NCBI RefSeq assembly: GCF_001649575.2
Contig: NC_051449.1
Coordinates: 11,098,101 to 11,162,100 of the forward strand
Length of the DNA stretch: 64,000 nt
Reading direction: 5' to 3'
Source: Kryptolebias marmoratus
Taxonomy: Eukaryota > Chordata > Actinopteri > Cyprinodontiformes > Rivulidae
Positions within the stretch are counted from its first letter, which is position 1. Each line of letters opens with the position of its first letter. This document shows, piece by piece, positions 1 through 12,600 of this stretch. A program made the translations under genes and the position numbers. Below the pieces are notes generated by a model. It was not told the origin of the DNA. It made no database searches and saw only the letters and a list, made by a program, of their open reading frames with translations.

Positions 1-36
1 AGAAGCTTGACCTTAAACGATGCTTCATTTTTTTAA

Positions 37-46
37 CCCCCCCCCC

Positions 47-81
<35 letters not shown>
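37..81. repeat. C-run followed by (CA)n microsatellite
   Basis: A run of about 13 C, then alternating CA for about 32 bp. Confidence 0.95.
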
Positions 82-86
<5 letters not shown>

Positions 87-434
87 GTCTCAAAGAGTGC
101 GAGAGTGCGAGAAATGCTGGTTGCCTCCCCTCGTGGGAGTTTCTGTCCTTTATAGTTGTCGGCACCTGAAACGCACAAGATTTATTTAGACGTATCTTTA
201 GAGAGGAGGTGAGAATGGCTGCAGTTTTCATTTATTGATGCAGCTTTTATTGTTGTCTGATGCATGCGTGCTCCTCACTCACTCTATCAGGAGTCTGATG
301 GAAACAACCGTGATGTCTCCGAGCGTCCGAGGTCCTGCCAGAAGTCTAGATTTTCCTTCATTTATGAGCACACGTTTGTACTTATTAAAAGCTCTTCAGC
401 GATGAAGGATGCTGATGGTCTCAGTGTCTGGAAA

Positions 435-738
435 CCGATCTGCAGCAAGAAGGTTGCAGGTTTGACTCCCAGCTGGAGCCTTTCTGCGTGGCGTTAGCAT
501 GTTTTCCTTGTGTGTTTTCTGCCAGCGCTCCAGTTTCCTCCCACAGCCCAAACATATGCCTCACAGGTTAATTGTGTTAGAGAGAGTGCTCATGGTTGCT
601 AGTTTTGTTTGTCTCAGCGTGTCCCTGTGAGGAGCTGGGGACCTGTCCAGGGTGCACCCCGTCCCTGGAGAGAGACCACAGCTCCCTGCCACGCTCAACA
701 GCAACACATGGGTGCAGAAAACAGGTGGATGGATGCCT
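435..738 (+). mobile_element. tRNA-type SINE, diverged
   Basis: Order of blocks fits a widespread fish SINE: gcagcaagaaggttgcaggt, a B-box-like aggtttgactccca, tttctgcgtggcgttagcat, cagtttcctcccacagccca, gacctgtccagggtgcaccc and a tail containing tggatggatg. Several substitutions show it is old. Confidence 0.6.
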
Positions 739-3700
739 GGGAGTTCTGTACGCCTTCGTAAGGTTTTCTGGAAACAATATAAATGTTTTCCTAACGCTGT
801 ATGTGAGTGACTCCAGCCTGAGTTTGGAGCTTTGCAATGAGTAGGTGGGTGAAACGCTCCACTTTTCACAAAGGGATAATGCTCTGCATGGATGAATCAA
901 CCAGAGCTTATACACTTAATAATGCTGCGAGAGAACAGCACCACTTCAAAATATGTGAGGCTTTTATTTAGTTTTGGTCTTCAACATTTGAACAATTTTT
1001 TTTTTTAAAAAAGAATGACTCTTTCAGATCATAGTTGTAAGTGAAGATGTAAGCAGGGCAGCTTCTTCACCAGCCATGATGTTTTAAGGCTGTTGAAAAC
1101 AAACCAGATCCATGTTCAGACTCTGAAGGAGATCTCAGATGGCTGATCAAGAGGGCAGCGAGCGATCAATGTCAGAAATCTTGGTCACCACTGCACTCGT
1201 CACAGTTTCCTTTTATTTACTTCAGAATTCTGGCTTGTAAATAATACATAATACAGTAAAAGCCATTGGAAAGTGTGCCAGAGAAGGACAAAGCTGTAGC
1301 CTAACTTCTTGGTATAATCCTGTTTTTACAACAACATAAAAAGGGTTAACTATCCTCAGGTTTATTAGAAGGAAAACTGCTTTCAATAAAGCCAGTAAAA
1401 GCTTTACTTTTATGAACGTTCTCATAAAAATAAGCGCTTCCTCTTCTCTTATAATTGCATAAACTTTATAAATTACATTTATGATTTTGCTCAAAGATGT
1501 TATTTATCTTATGCCCGGTGTTTTTGCTCAGTACTGTGTATTTTAGCACATCTTTTGACTTCATTTTGGTGCTACCCTCTTCGTTTTCTGACTTCGTGCT
1601 GTGAAGGTTCCCTGACTGAGTCCCAGTAATCACTTAAAATAACTCATAATTCTCAGTTTTACCTGTAGTTAATATTAACTGAGTGAATGTTTAAATCTGC
1701 ACTGCCATATGTTCTGCCTGCTCTGTAAAACGCAGATTTCTTTTCTTTCTTGGAAAATACAAGAAACACTGTTCCTGAAGATGGCTGTAAAAGCTAATGA
1801 TTGCATTTCAATTGGAAATGTTTTTTTCTGATTTTTTTTTTCAGCAGAAAATGCAAGATTTCTAATATTATTTGATTGTCTTCTGATTAAAATTACAGGA
1901 AAGCTCTAAACGAGTAGCTCAAAAATTAAATATCTGTTTCCAGAAACACAGGCGGGAGTCTCATTAGGTTCTTTAAGTTATTATACCACTGACTGATTTA
2001 ACCCACGCAGTTTGTGTTACATGTGTGTAAGAAAAAAAACTTTTTAAAAGATATTTTACCTTTGGAAGGTATTGTGTTTGTTACATATTGAATGTAAAAG
2101 GTAGAAAAATGACTCAAGCTGGTTTCACAGGGAGACATATTTCCTCCATTACATCGAGCACATCTTCATGTCACATTTATTGATCAGTACACATTTTTTT
2201 TTAGGTACACGCTGCACTGAAACAGACACTGCTTTGAGGTGCAATAAAATCCTTTTGCTCTCCTTCAACTTTTTGCCATTTTTAGAGCAGATACACAGTG
2301 AGGATAGACGCAGGAACAGGATTATAATCTGCAAGCCTGTCAAAGCAATTGAACATTTTATTTCTGGCTCGGGGCTGAAGAGCTTGTTGGTATCGGTGTG
2401 TCTTTCTCATCAGGGTCTGATAGAAATCCTATGAATCCAGGATACAATATTGTTCACCTTATTGTGAAAATATGTTCCTCTGCTGCAATAAATCAGCCTA
2501 TTGATGTGACTGCTGTTTCTCTACATGTACTCACTGCCTTCGGTATTGATTAGTTTTGCTGTTAGAGAAACTGTGCAAAGGCAGTAGGTGCGAAAGGGGG
2601 AAAAAAAAAACACAGTATGTGCAGGATTATTTTAGAGATTTAACTGAAAGTAGCTCCCGTTTTAGAGGCTTTAAAGACAAACACAGCACCTCCTCTGCTC
2701 CATACTGTTGAGCTGTCTCTTTTTTACATCTCCCCCTCATTAACTTGCGGATGGTTCACTGAGCTGCTCCATGAGCACTTTCTCCACTACAGGCAGATGG
2801 AGACCCGGTCTAATTGGTAACACGGCTGTGAACAGCTGGACTGATACGGGTGGCTGGAGCTCCTCAGTAGCCGTGAGCAGAGAGAGGGGCGAGATTCGTG
2901 TGCAAAGTTGCTGTTTGTGCACACAAATGAACAGTGACCCTTTGTCGCACGGCTCCTTAAAGCCACTCTGTTGTTTTCACCTCAACCTTTCAACCATCTG
3001 GGAGGGGCCGTTCATTAAATCGTAAACATGCAATCATTCCCCACCAAGGTTGTGCGTCCCCTGAAGGGTACAATAATGATGTGGAAACCAATTGTGGTCG
3101 AATATTTAATCCAAGTATGTCACAGAAAATGTTCAGGTCAACATCACTGAGAGTTAAATTAATAAAAGGCACAGCATTCCTCAGCAGAATGCACATCCCA
3201 GAATGCTGCCTTTTGGTATCTTGGGTTGACGCCAGTTGTTAATGTCAAAGTTTTAAGCAAAAATGTTGCACAGTTCATAGCGCGTGAAATATGTTATATG
3301 AATTAGTATCAGCTACTACCACACCAAATTCTAGCTTAGTATCTGTAAAATTGACTGAGTTGTAGACATTCTTGAGCTTCCAAAGATGAATTGGCAACTG
3401 GGTTGACTTCAAAAGTTAGGCAATCATAGATGCACACCCAATGATTACTTTCAGAAAGTTACATTTTAAAGCAGTGGTTCATGTTGCTAACAAAACACAC
3501 AAACACATTCACGCATGAAGATATTTTGCTAACAGACAAGCAGAGTTGACTCCAAGTTTGTGTTTGCTAACATTGCTTCGCTGTGGCGACCACACTGAGA
3601 TGACTCAATAAGTTATTCAGTCGTTATTATTAGTTGTTCATTTTTGCCCTTTCACTTTTGGCAGTGGGTGATAATTAGATGAAATGATTTGCATATTCTT

Positions 3701-4829
3701 GTTTTTCCTATTTTAGATCATTTTATTGTATTCTATGATCATTTATTCTCCCTGAACCCCTTGCTTTAATGATTTGTAGCATTCAGTTTACTTGTAGCAT
3801 GTGTTTCGAAATGTAAGGAGGGGTCCTTGAAGAAAACTTGCTTGAAAATGCAAAGATCGAAGTCACAGATTGCCTTTGAACTCAACATTTCCCAAAGCAA
3901 AAAGCCAAAGGAATGCTGCATTGGCTTCTGGTTAAGCCTCTCTGTGTGCTCAAGTAGAAGCCAAACAAACATCTTAGCAGAGACCTGATAATAAGTGTTT
4001 AGATGGATCCCTTATCACTTGATGGGAGTGAGAAAATGTGCCGGGAAGAATGAGAAAAAACGTGCCTTAGTACAACATCTCCTGAGTTACGGAAATGTAT
4101 ATTCAGTGGTACAAAGCCTGAAGAGACTTACCCTGAACACCTGAAACTAAATATAGATCAGCGACCGTCTCAGCTGGTAATTACCACGTTCATGCTAACC
4201 AGCTGATTCAGACGGCTGCTGGGTTTGATGCATGAGATCCCGTCAGGGCTGAATGAGCAGCCACCTTCTCGTTTCTCCCCGCCAGCCTATCAGTTACGGG
4301 CGCCAGCTTGACCCGTGTCTCTGCTGACGCCAGCGTCGCTCGGCCTCCAGCTGCTTCTCAGTTGTCAAACTTTAACAAAGAGGTGTCCACATAAAGCTCA
4401 GTCGAGGGTGTGAGCACATTTAACTAATGGATTATGAATTAACTTGGAAAAACATCTGAAAGGACTCTAATTATCTATTTTAATTTGAAGATAGAACAAG
4501 AATAAAATGACTGATTATGACATTAAACAGCAGCTCGTTTATAACCAGAGTAAATGACCAGCACGGCTCGCAGCACTAAAGGCTACAGCAGCTTGGGGAA
4601 ATGTAATATACTCTCATTTTATTATGGTCTGGGCTTTAACTGGGCGTCTAAATTCCAAGACATCTAAACATATCAGATCAATAATTACCACTGATGATTT
4701 ATGATTGATTTTTTTTTATGGACATGGTTAAATAATTTTCTATCCTAGTCTTGATTACGTAAAAGCATGAAAGTTTTTCATAAAAAATGAAGGATTTATT
4801 ATTATTTTTAACCAATTTCAACCACCAAT
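739..4829. other. DPP6 upstream intron (part)
   Basis: No exon recognised. AT-rich, with the first dispersed-repeat copy at 3165-3545. The stretch about 4150-4370 is GC-richer and less repetitive and could be conserved non-coding DNA. Confidence 0.5.
3165..3545 (+). repeat. Dispersed repeat, copy 1
   Basis: Shares blocks with 30475-30835: acagcattcc, atcagctactaccac, ttgactgagtt, cccaatgattactttc and gttgctaacaaa. No inverted ends or coding frame. Class unknown. Confidence 0.65.
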
Positions 4830-5350
4830 TTAAAAAGAAGCTCCATAGGATGATGCTTCCACCACCATGCTTCTGTTTCGGGTGGGGTTCTTGAGTTAAA
4901 CAGGTGGTGCCCGTTCTTTGGTTGTCAGTATGTTTGTTTTTTTATTCTCCGTTGGAACAAATTATCTTTTTTTATACTTGCTAAGAGTCCAGTGCCACTT
5001 TAATGAACTCCAAAGGAGCTTTCTTGTTGTTTTCTTGAAATAATGAGCAGCTTTCCTCAAAGATCATCTTTATGAACTATACATGAAATCAAATCTTGTC
5101 AGTGGATTTTCAGTTTCTTTAAAAATATATATTTTTAATGATCTTGGGTAACTTTTACTTTTTTAATGTCTTCCTTGCTCGGTTAATCTGCTCTTTTCTG
5201 ACAGATTTAGTTGGCTCTTTTATTAATTACTTTCTAACTGTGGATTTTATGGAGCTCTGAGGACTAGACTGAGCCTTTGTTGTTAATGATGATGTTTTTT
5301 TCCCCTTACATAATCCAGCTATTCTCTAATCTTTTCACAGACATTTGTCT
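4830..5350 (-). mobile_element. Degraded DNA-transposon remnant
   Basis: Contains blocks seen in fish DNA transposons: atgatgcttccaccaccatg, aagagtccagtgccacttta, aataatgagcagctttcctc and ttctaactgtggatttt. The frame is destroyed. Orientation and class are uncertain. Confidence 0.4.
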
Positions 5351-6544
5351 CTGAACTATGTGGAAACGCAGTGATCTTTATTGTCCTGTTTGTTTTGTGT
5401 TTTTTTTTTTTCAGTGACATTTAGATGACACCAAGTTGGTATTGATTTAATTATGTAAATGTCTTCTGCAGGTTTTAGCAGACCTATCTCCTATTTAAAT
5501 GCTCCAAAGCAAAATCTTTGGAGGAGTTTGGATACTTGGAAAAAATAAAATTAAATCCTTGAAACATATTCCTTCCAATTACATCTTTCAAAGCAAGAAG
5601 AAAAATGCAAAATGGAGGGATTATTTTTTATTACTAGATGCCGGTGCTGAGATTACCCATCAGAAGGAAAAGCTTTTGAACCTCTCTTTTAGATCTGTCA
5701 TAACAAGTTGCATAATAAATTACGGTGTTTCTTAGAAAGTATAGGTAGTCCTGAAAATTGAAAACAGAAATGTTGGGGAAAATGCTGCAACAATGCCCCA
5801 AGCCTGAAAGTAGACGGGGTTGGAGAGGGGAACCTTCATCATTGGTTATGAAAACGCTTTCTGCTGCTTTCAAATGGACACAGTGTGTGTAGAAGTGGTT
5901 GATGATGTGTTTGTGACAGTAAAATCACACAGTAACAGCACTAAAATTGCTTCCATATTGAAATAGCCAAAGACAAGTGCTTTTGGGCTCGGGCCATTCT
6001 TCTGAGGCCAACCTGACTGCTGCCTCCCACAAGTCTGCTCTTAAAATGTTTTCTGTGTCCTGTGGATTTTTTTTCGCCGTAGATGCGCTTCAAACAGCGC
6101 TGATTAGCTATCTACCATCTGCTGGGCCGTGTGAGGAGAGCGGCTCATTATTCTGCCTGTTGTGTCTGCTCTGAAGCCGTAGCTCCACTCCAGCTATCAG
6201 GCAAAGCTGCAGGGGCTCTTCGTATGCAAGCAGCGGGGAGTGGCTCCGTGATTGCAGAGTTACTGCATGAAAGCGGCTGAGTTGTAAGCATCAGTCTGTC
6301 AGAGAAATGAGCCGTTCTGCAGCCAATCTCTGCCTCCAGCTGTGAAAGTACAAAATACTTCTGTCTTATGTGTGATGACAAGAATTCAAAACCACCAAGG
6401 TCATCCAGGAACATCATCTATACAGCAGGACAGATCAGCCCGTGGGAGTGAATCATTTTAGTTGTGATTCATAAAACTTGCTGCTAATTTAAAAAACAAA
6501 AATTAGCGTGTTTGCAGCAATGGCGTGTTTATGTTGTCTTTCAG
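5351..6544. other. DPP6 intron end
   Basis: No exon or repeat recognised. The last bases form the polypyrimidine tract and acceptor of the membrane-helix exon. Confidence 0.5.
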
Positions 6545-6659
6545 GACCTGGTGGGCAGTGCGCCGCCCCAGAGGAACTGGAAGGGAATAGCAATCGCCCT
6601 GCTGGTCATCCTGATCATCTGCTCCCTGATCGTCACCTCCGTTATCCTGCTGACCCCCA
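6545..6659 (+). CDS. dpp6: DPP6 visible exon 1: membrane helix
   Basis: Residues 1-38, phase 1 at the 3' end. The acceptor is tgtctttcag and the donor gtaggt. It encodes the conserved [14 protein letters not shown] stretch and the single hydrophobic helix, ending ILLTP. In the family this is the first exon shared by all N-terminal isoforms, so the variable cytosolic exons should be upstream. Confidence 0.95.
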
Positions 6660-9600
6660 GTAGGTTGCACACATACAAATGCATGTGCACCACATCACTT
6701 AAAAGTTTTTTGTTTTTTTTCCTGAACCATAGAACCCACCGATTTGATCCCATGGCACATAAATACCACATTCTTACGTGTTATTTATGTGCATTATTTG
6801 GAACATTTAAATGTCACGCCGAATAATTACAGCTAAAGTGTTGACTTTTCATGACCCCAAAACTTTAAATTACACAAAACACTAGAAAGCAACTAAATGC
6901 AGTAAGAAAACATGATTACTTAGCGTGTTATAACAATGTTATGTTATCAGATGAGGCTGCAGAATCTTATTCTTTCACAGTATGTGTGCAGTGATTCATG
7001 AAAAGAAAAAATATGTGACACCCAGCATGATTTGGTTTATTTATTGGTTATTTTATATTATTTCAGTCCAATGTCTTCTAGGAATTGGATGGTTTGCTTT
7101 CCCTGTATTTGAGTCAGTTTTCCTGGAGTGCTACAAGAATTGCTTTTTTAATATTATGGACCTTTTTCAGTGGATTACTTAAATTTAAACAAATATTCAA
7201 ATATTTCCTAATTTACAGGGGTTTAAATGACACTTAATTGTGTTAAATGTGCTCTGATTGTGGAAAACTGAACAGAAGAGTGTGTATGCTGAGGACAAAG
7301 GCTTTGATAGTGCTTCTAGGTCCCTGTATTATTCTCACAAATGTGATCTTTTGACACTTCTGGAAGATAGACTTTGTTCAAATGCAAATAATGTTTCTTG
7401 CTTTATTTAGGAAAAAGGTGGCATAAACAAAGAAACAAAGGATGACCAAGTTGCCAACAGAAAAACAAAATCAAAGACACCATATGGAGTTTGTGTAAAA
7501 CATATGTTAATTCTTTTTTTTTAAGGCAAAAACGTTAAACCAACCAGTTGTGGCCAAACTTGACAATGACCCTGATGAAGGCCAGGTTTGGTCACAACAT
7601 GTTGGTCAAATTTTAACTCTTTTCTTTAAAAGTTATTTTGTACATACATCTTTGTCATGTGTTAGAGCTATGTTTTGTATTTTATGCCGGTTTTGGTTTC
7701 ATAGTTTCATCATATTTAAGTGCACGTTTTCTTGCATTTTGTTCTCCTCAGTAGCTTTTGATTTCCGCTCCACACACCTGTTTGTCACCTGTTCTCACTC
7801 ACTAATCATCCGTCCCTGGTTTCATTCAGTCTCAGTCAGACCCACATTGTTTCTCCTTGTTCTTTTCCTGAGTTTTGTAGATTTTTTTCCATTAAATTTA
7901 TTTATTATTAATCCTACTCCTCCCCAGTTTCCCACTGGGATTGAAAAAATCTTCTTATTCTGATTCTCCCTGCTCATATTGTGGATCTCCCTGCACTTCG
8001 GGTTTCATTTCTTTACTTCATGACATGATTTTTAAAGCAAGAAGCTTTATTTGCAATGACCAGAGTGTATGTTTTAAACATGTTCCTACTCCAAAATGTT
8101 AAGTTGGAAAAGCACCTGACAAAATGTTGAGTCAAACTTTTATTAGAATTCATTAAAACAAAAAAGCCAATATAGACGTAACTCAAATAAACACTTTGAA
8201 TCTTTTGAAATACAAAGATTTTTGCAATAAAATATAAATGAGACCTGAAGAAAACAAGCAGCCTTTGTTCCTGTCAGAGAAAAGATATAACACTTCTAAC
8301 TTCCTTCTCTGAGACTCTGAACTGGCTTTATCTTTCAAAGTGAAAAAAACACCCTTTGTCCTGTAAATCTAGCTAATATTTACTTAAATTAATAATTTGT
8401 TCACTTCAACAGAAGGCAAATTAACAAAATCACTCATTTGAGGAAAAGCAATAGGAAAGAAATGGTTGAATTCACACAGAATAGCCAAACAGCTTGCTTC
8501 CACAGACATCGATTTCAGATTTTACAAATTTGATTGTTTTTTCTGCTCACATTGAAAAATCTACTTAGTAGAACATTTACTCAGGCAGTCAGAGATTATG
8601 GAGTCATTAGTGGTTGAGATCATGACGATCCCAATTGCAGTGAGTGATAAACTTGTAAACTATTGTATTTTTGGAGGCAAATGTTCCTCCAAATGTCACT
8701 AAAATCTGCTCAGGCACTGATGATCGACGTGTAACCATGGCAACGAGAAAGACAAGCATCCATACACATCTGTTTAGCAGCTTTGACGCGCACGTGTTCA
8801 GCACACATGGCTGAGTTTAAATTCAGAGTAACAAACTAACCTCACACAGACCGTCTCTGAAGCTGCGCCTTCCTGCAGCACAGACAGACGGCTGATTTAA
8901 TTTCCTTCATTCAGGCAGGGCACATTTTTAAAGACAACGCTGCGTCTTTGGATGGTGATTGTGTGCCCGTTTCACGCAGAGGCAGGGTCATCCTCTCACT
9001 GGATAATGGGCCTTTTAATGTGTAATGTCGTTCATGCCTGTTTAATGGGGATGATAATGCAGTAATAGCTCCAGCCTGTTGTCAGCACAGCATCTCAGAT
9101 ACAATTTTCCTCAGCTTTCTCACTCTGCCCTGCCTTGCCAGACAAGAGACTTCCTCTGATTTTTCTTTTTCTTTAAGTCGAAAAACAGTTCCCGATTTCT
9201 GACACGCTTTGCTGCTCATATAGGCCTGTCAAAGAGTCTAATTGATGATTTGTACAATAAATTCAGGCTGCCAGTCTCTCTGATAGTAGTTGTTTTCCAA
9301 ACAGAACGCAGTCCGAGGGTTGAAAAATTTATCTTGTTTTCTTCTTTAAGCCCAGAATCCCCTGTTGTCTGCTCCACCTGCTGTTCAGCTGCCCACTTCA
9401 GCTCTCGTTTTACGTTTTGGGTTAGCGAGGACTCGCCAGCCTTCTGCTGAGAAACGCAGCAAGCAGCTGGAAACTGATGCTCTCAGACCATCAGAGCAGC
9501 TCCAGGGGGTTATTTATTGTTTGCACTTTGTTCTAATTTGCTTAGCCTATAGCAGGAAGTAGTTGTTTAGTGTACTACAGGGTTTCCAGAGGGGCAGACT

Positions 9601-12600
9601 GCAGCAAGATGATGAAAATCTCAAAGCTTCAAGATCATCTTGAGTCTTTCTTTTGAAACTACTAAACATCCATCCTTGCATTTTCTGCTGCTTATTTGTG
9701 GTCAAGCCGTGGATGTCAGGTACACGAGGGAAATTCAGCCGCTTACATCTGGGATCTTGTTCTTCCTGTCACGATCCACACCTCATGACCATAGTTGTGG
9801 GTTGGACCATAGATAAACCAGTGAACTGAGAGCTTTGCATTTAGGCTCGGCTCTTTCTTCACCACAACTGGCCGGTCCAACACCCACTCCATCCAACCAT
9901 CACCCGTAAAAACAAGACTCTTGAGCGCCTCCATTTAAGGCGGACACTCATCCCCGGCCCGGAAGGAGCATTCCCCTTTTTCCCAGATGAGAACCATCCC
10001 ACCTGTTTTACACTTGGTCCAGAACCCCACACTGAAGCTCACTGTCCAAAAACACTAATAGAACCACGTCATCTGCAAAACAAGCAGAGAGGAGACCGCA
10101 GGGTTCCTTTAGATCAGTGGTGTCCAATCCTGGTCCTCGAGGGCCACCATCCTGCATGTTTTACTTGTTTCTCTGCTCCAACACACCTGATTGGAATCAA
10201 TGGGTGATTAACAGGCTTCTGCAGAACATGAAGAGGTCATTTAACCACTGAAACAGGTGTGTTGGAGCAGGGAAACAAGTAACACATGCAGGATAGTGGC
10301 CCTCGAGGACCAGGATTGGCCACCCCTGCTTTAGATCCTGTCCATGAACACCTCAAACGGGATCAGCCCTGTGTGTCAAGCTCCACATACAGCTCCTGCT
10401 TTAGTTACAGGGATCAAACTTTGTGAAAAATCACCAGAATATCTCCTTTATAGTAGGCTAAGTCATATTTAATGTCCACATGTTTATGTATCTGTCTGTG
10501 ATTCACTCGACAGGTGAAGATGACAGCCTCGCCCTTAAGAAGAAAGTCACTGTAGAGGACGTCTTCGGTCCGGACCTTTACATCCACGACCCAGAATCTA
10601 AATGGCTCAGTGGTAGGTTAACCATTTGGCTTTGACATTTAAAATCTGACTCCTTCGTCAAAACACAGCGCACACTCAGACACTGTGACATTTCCGTTCT
10701 TGGTTCGCAACATACCGCTGGTATTCATACCTGACACTTTTCTTTAAGAAGTAAAGCTACATCTACAAATCTAGAAACTGTTTAGAAGAAACCAGCAGTG
10801 AGATAATAGTCATCTAAAAACTTCAGTTTCTGCATGCGTTCAACTCTGCAGTGCAAATTAAAAACTACACATCCACACATCATATTTCGACCACAAAAAT
10901 ATCTAATTTTAGGAATAATTGAAAGTAATTCCACCTTGTGTAATATGCACTCATGGTGTGTGTTCATTTAAACAGTATTTGAACTAATTTGAAGGCAAAT
11001 TAGAGAGGAGAGCTGAGGCTGTTAGGCAGCTGCAACAATTCAGCTTTATGGGCGAAAATGAGCAGATGAAATGTAAAATTCGCTTTGTTTTCAATCTCAA
11101 TCAAATCACACAGCAAACAAAGCAGAGGAGAACATTAAATCAGGCCCTTTGTGCAGCTAATGGAGGTGCAAACTGTCCCCATTAAAGAGCTGCAAACAAA
11201 TTTTCCCAAAGAGGACGCAGATAAAATCATGATGTAGACGCAAATTAACCCGTTCTCGTTGCAGTGCGTCAGACTTATAATTAGACGATCTGAACAAAAG
11301 TTCAACAGAGAAATTCTGCTTTGGTTTTCCACACTTTCAAAATAAGAGAGCTGGAAGCTGCCGCCTGAGCTCATCCATGTCAGAGCAGTGAACTCGGCGC
11401 CCCCTGGTGGTCAGCAGGAAAACTGCTTCATTAAGTTTTACATTCAAACATGCTGCTCTGAATCAGGGCTGCTGTTTCCTCACATTATTTGTGCTGTCAG
11501 TGATTTCTATAACGCAGCTGCTTTTACTGAACTACGATTGTTCTCTGTAGAAGTAAGTCATTTTCCAAGTTGTTTTAATTAAAAAATGTGCTTTGAATTA
11601 AACAAAGGTAACAGAGATGATTGATCGACTGAGTAAAAGAACTTTGTAAGTTGCTCTCTGTAGCAAAGTAACTATTTCAATTCAATATTAGAAAGAAAAC
11701 CAGGTTTAAAACTGTAAGAAAGTGTTAACTTTAAAGCTCATCTTGAGTCTGTGTTACAACAAACACAACAGTGTTGGTTCTGACTTCAGAGCTTTTACTG
11801 GAAATTACTTCACCCGATTTCCTGTCACGTCTTTACTACACTAATAAAGACAATAAAACCTTATTTTTTCCGAGGTAGTGACTTTTCTGTGTCTTGTAAA
11901 GAGTACCACTGCATGTGGAAGTGAGTGAATCGCCTGCTGCTGAGTTTTATAACTTCATGGAGAGTAACAGATAAGTCATCTATCTGTGGGTCTGTTTTTG
12001 GTTTCTGAGTTTGTTGAGTTTGTAAGGCTTTCGTGCTCATGCTTTGTTTTATTTACAGTCTGTTTTAGGTTTAGTTCCTGTTTTGGTTTTACCCTTTGTT
12101 ATATTTCTTGATTTCATACAGCATTAGTTTCATATTCACGGTTTTGGGACGATCGTCTTGGTTTTTGTTGGAGCTTGTCTTGATTTCCTTTTACCTTTGT
12201 GAAACTCAAGCTGTGGTTTACAGTTTCTGTCTCTTGTTTTCAGTATTTTATTATTACTATTATTATTACTGAGCTCTGGTTGTCTCATATTTCAGTCAGT
12301 ATACTTACAATGCATCTAATCCTCATCTCTCACAGTGTATAGTGTTTGATTTTCAGTTAGTTCTCGCACTTGTCTGGTATAATCCATATGTCTACTTCAG
12401 TCTATTTCAGTTTAATGGTCTTGGGAAATGAAGTTCCTGGATTCATCTACTGTATTTACCTGCCTGCTGCCTCCTTTGCCTGCGTTTCGGTCCGGTTTCC
12501 ACCCTCCACCCTGTAATTTTCACACAGCAGAGGCTTGTTTGGGTTTGTTAGAGTTTGCAAACAGACACAGAATTTTCTTACGGTCAACGCGGCAAATAAA

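Noticed and set aside
435..500. Functional tRNA gene
   Set aside because: B-box-like sequence is present but no full cloverleaf or anticodon arm; it fits an old SINE head.
7550..7963. 137-codon + strand open frame in DPP6 intron 1
   Set aside because: Hydrophobic low-complexity translation of T-rich sequence with no domain; more likely a retroelement tail.
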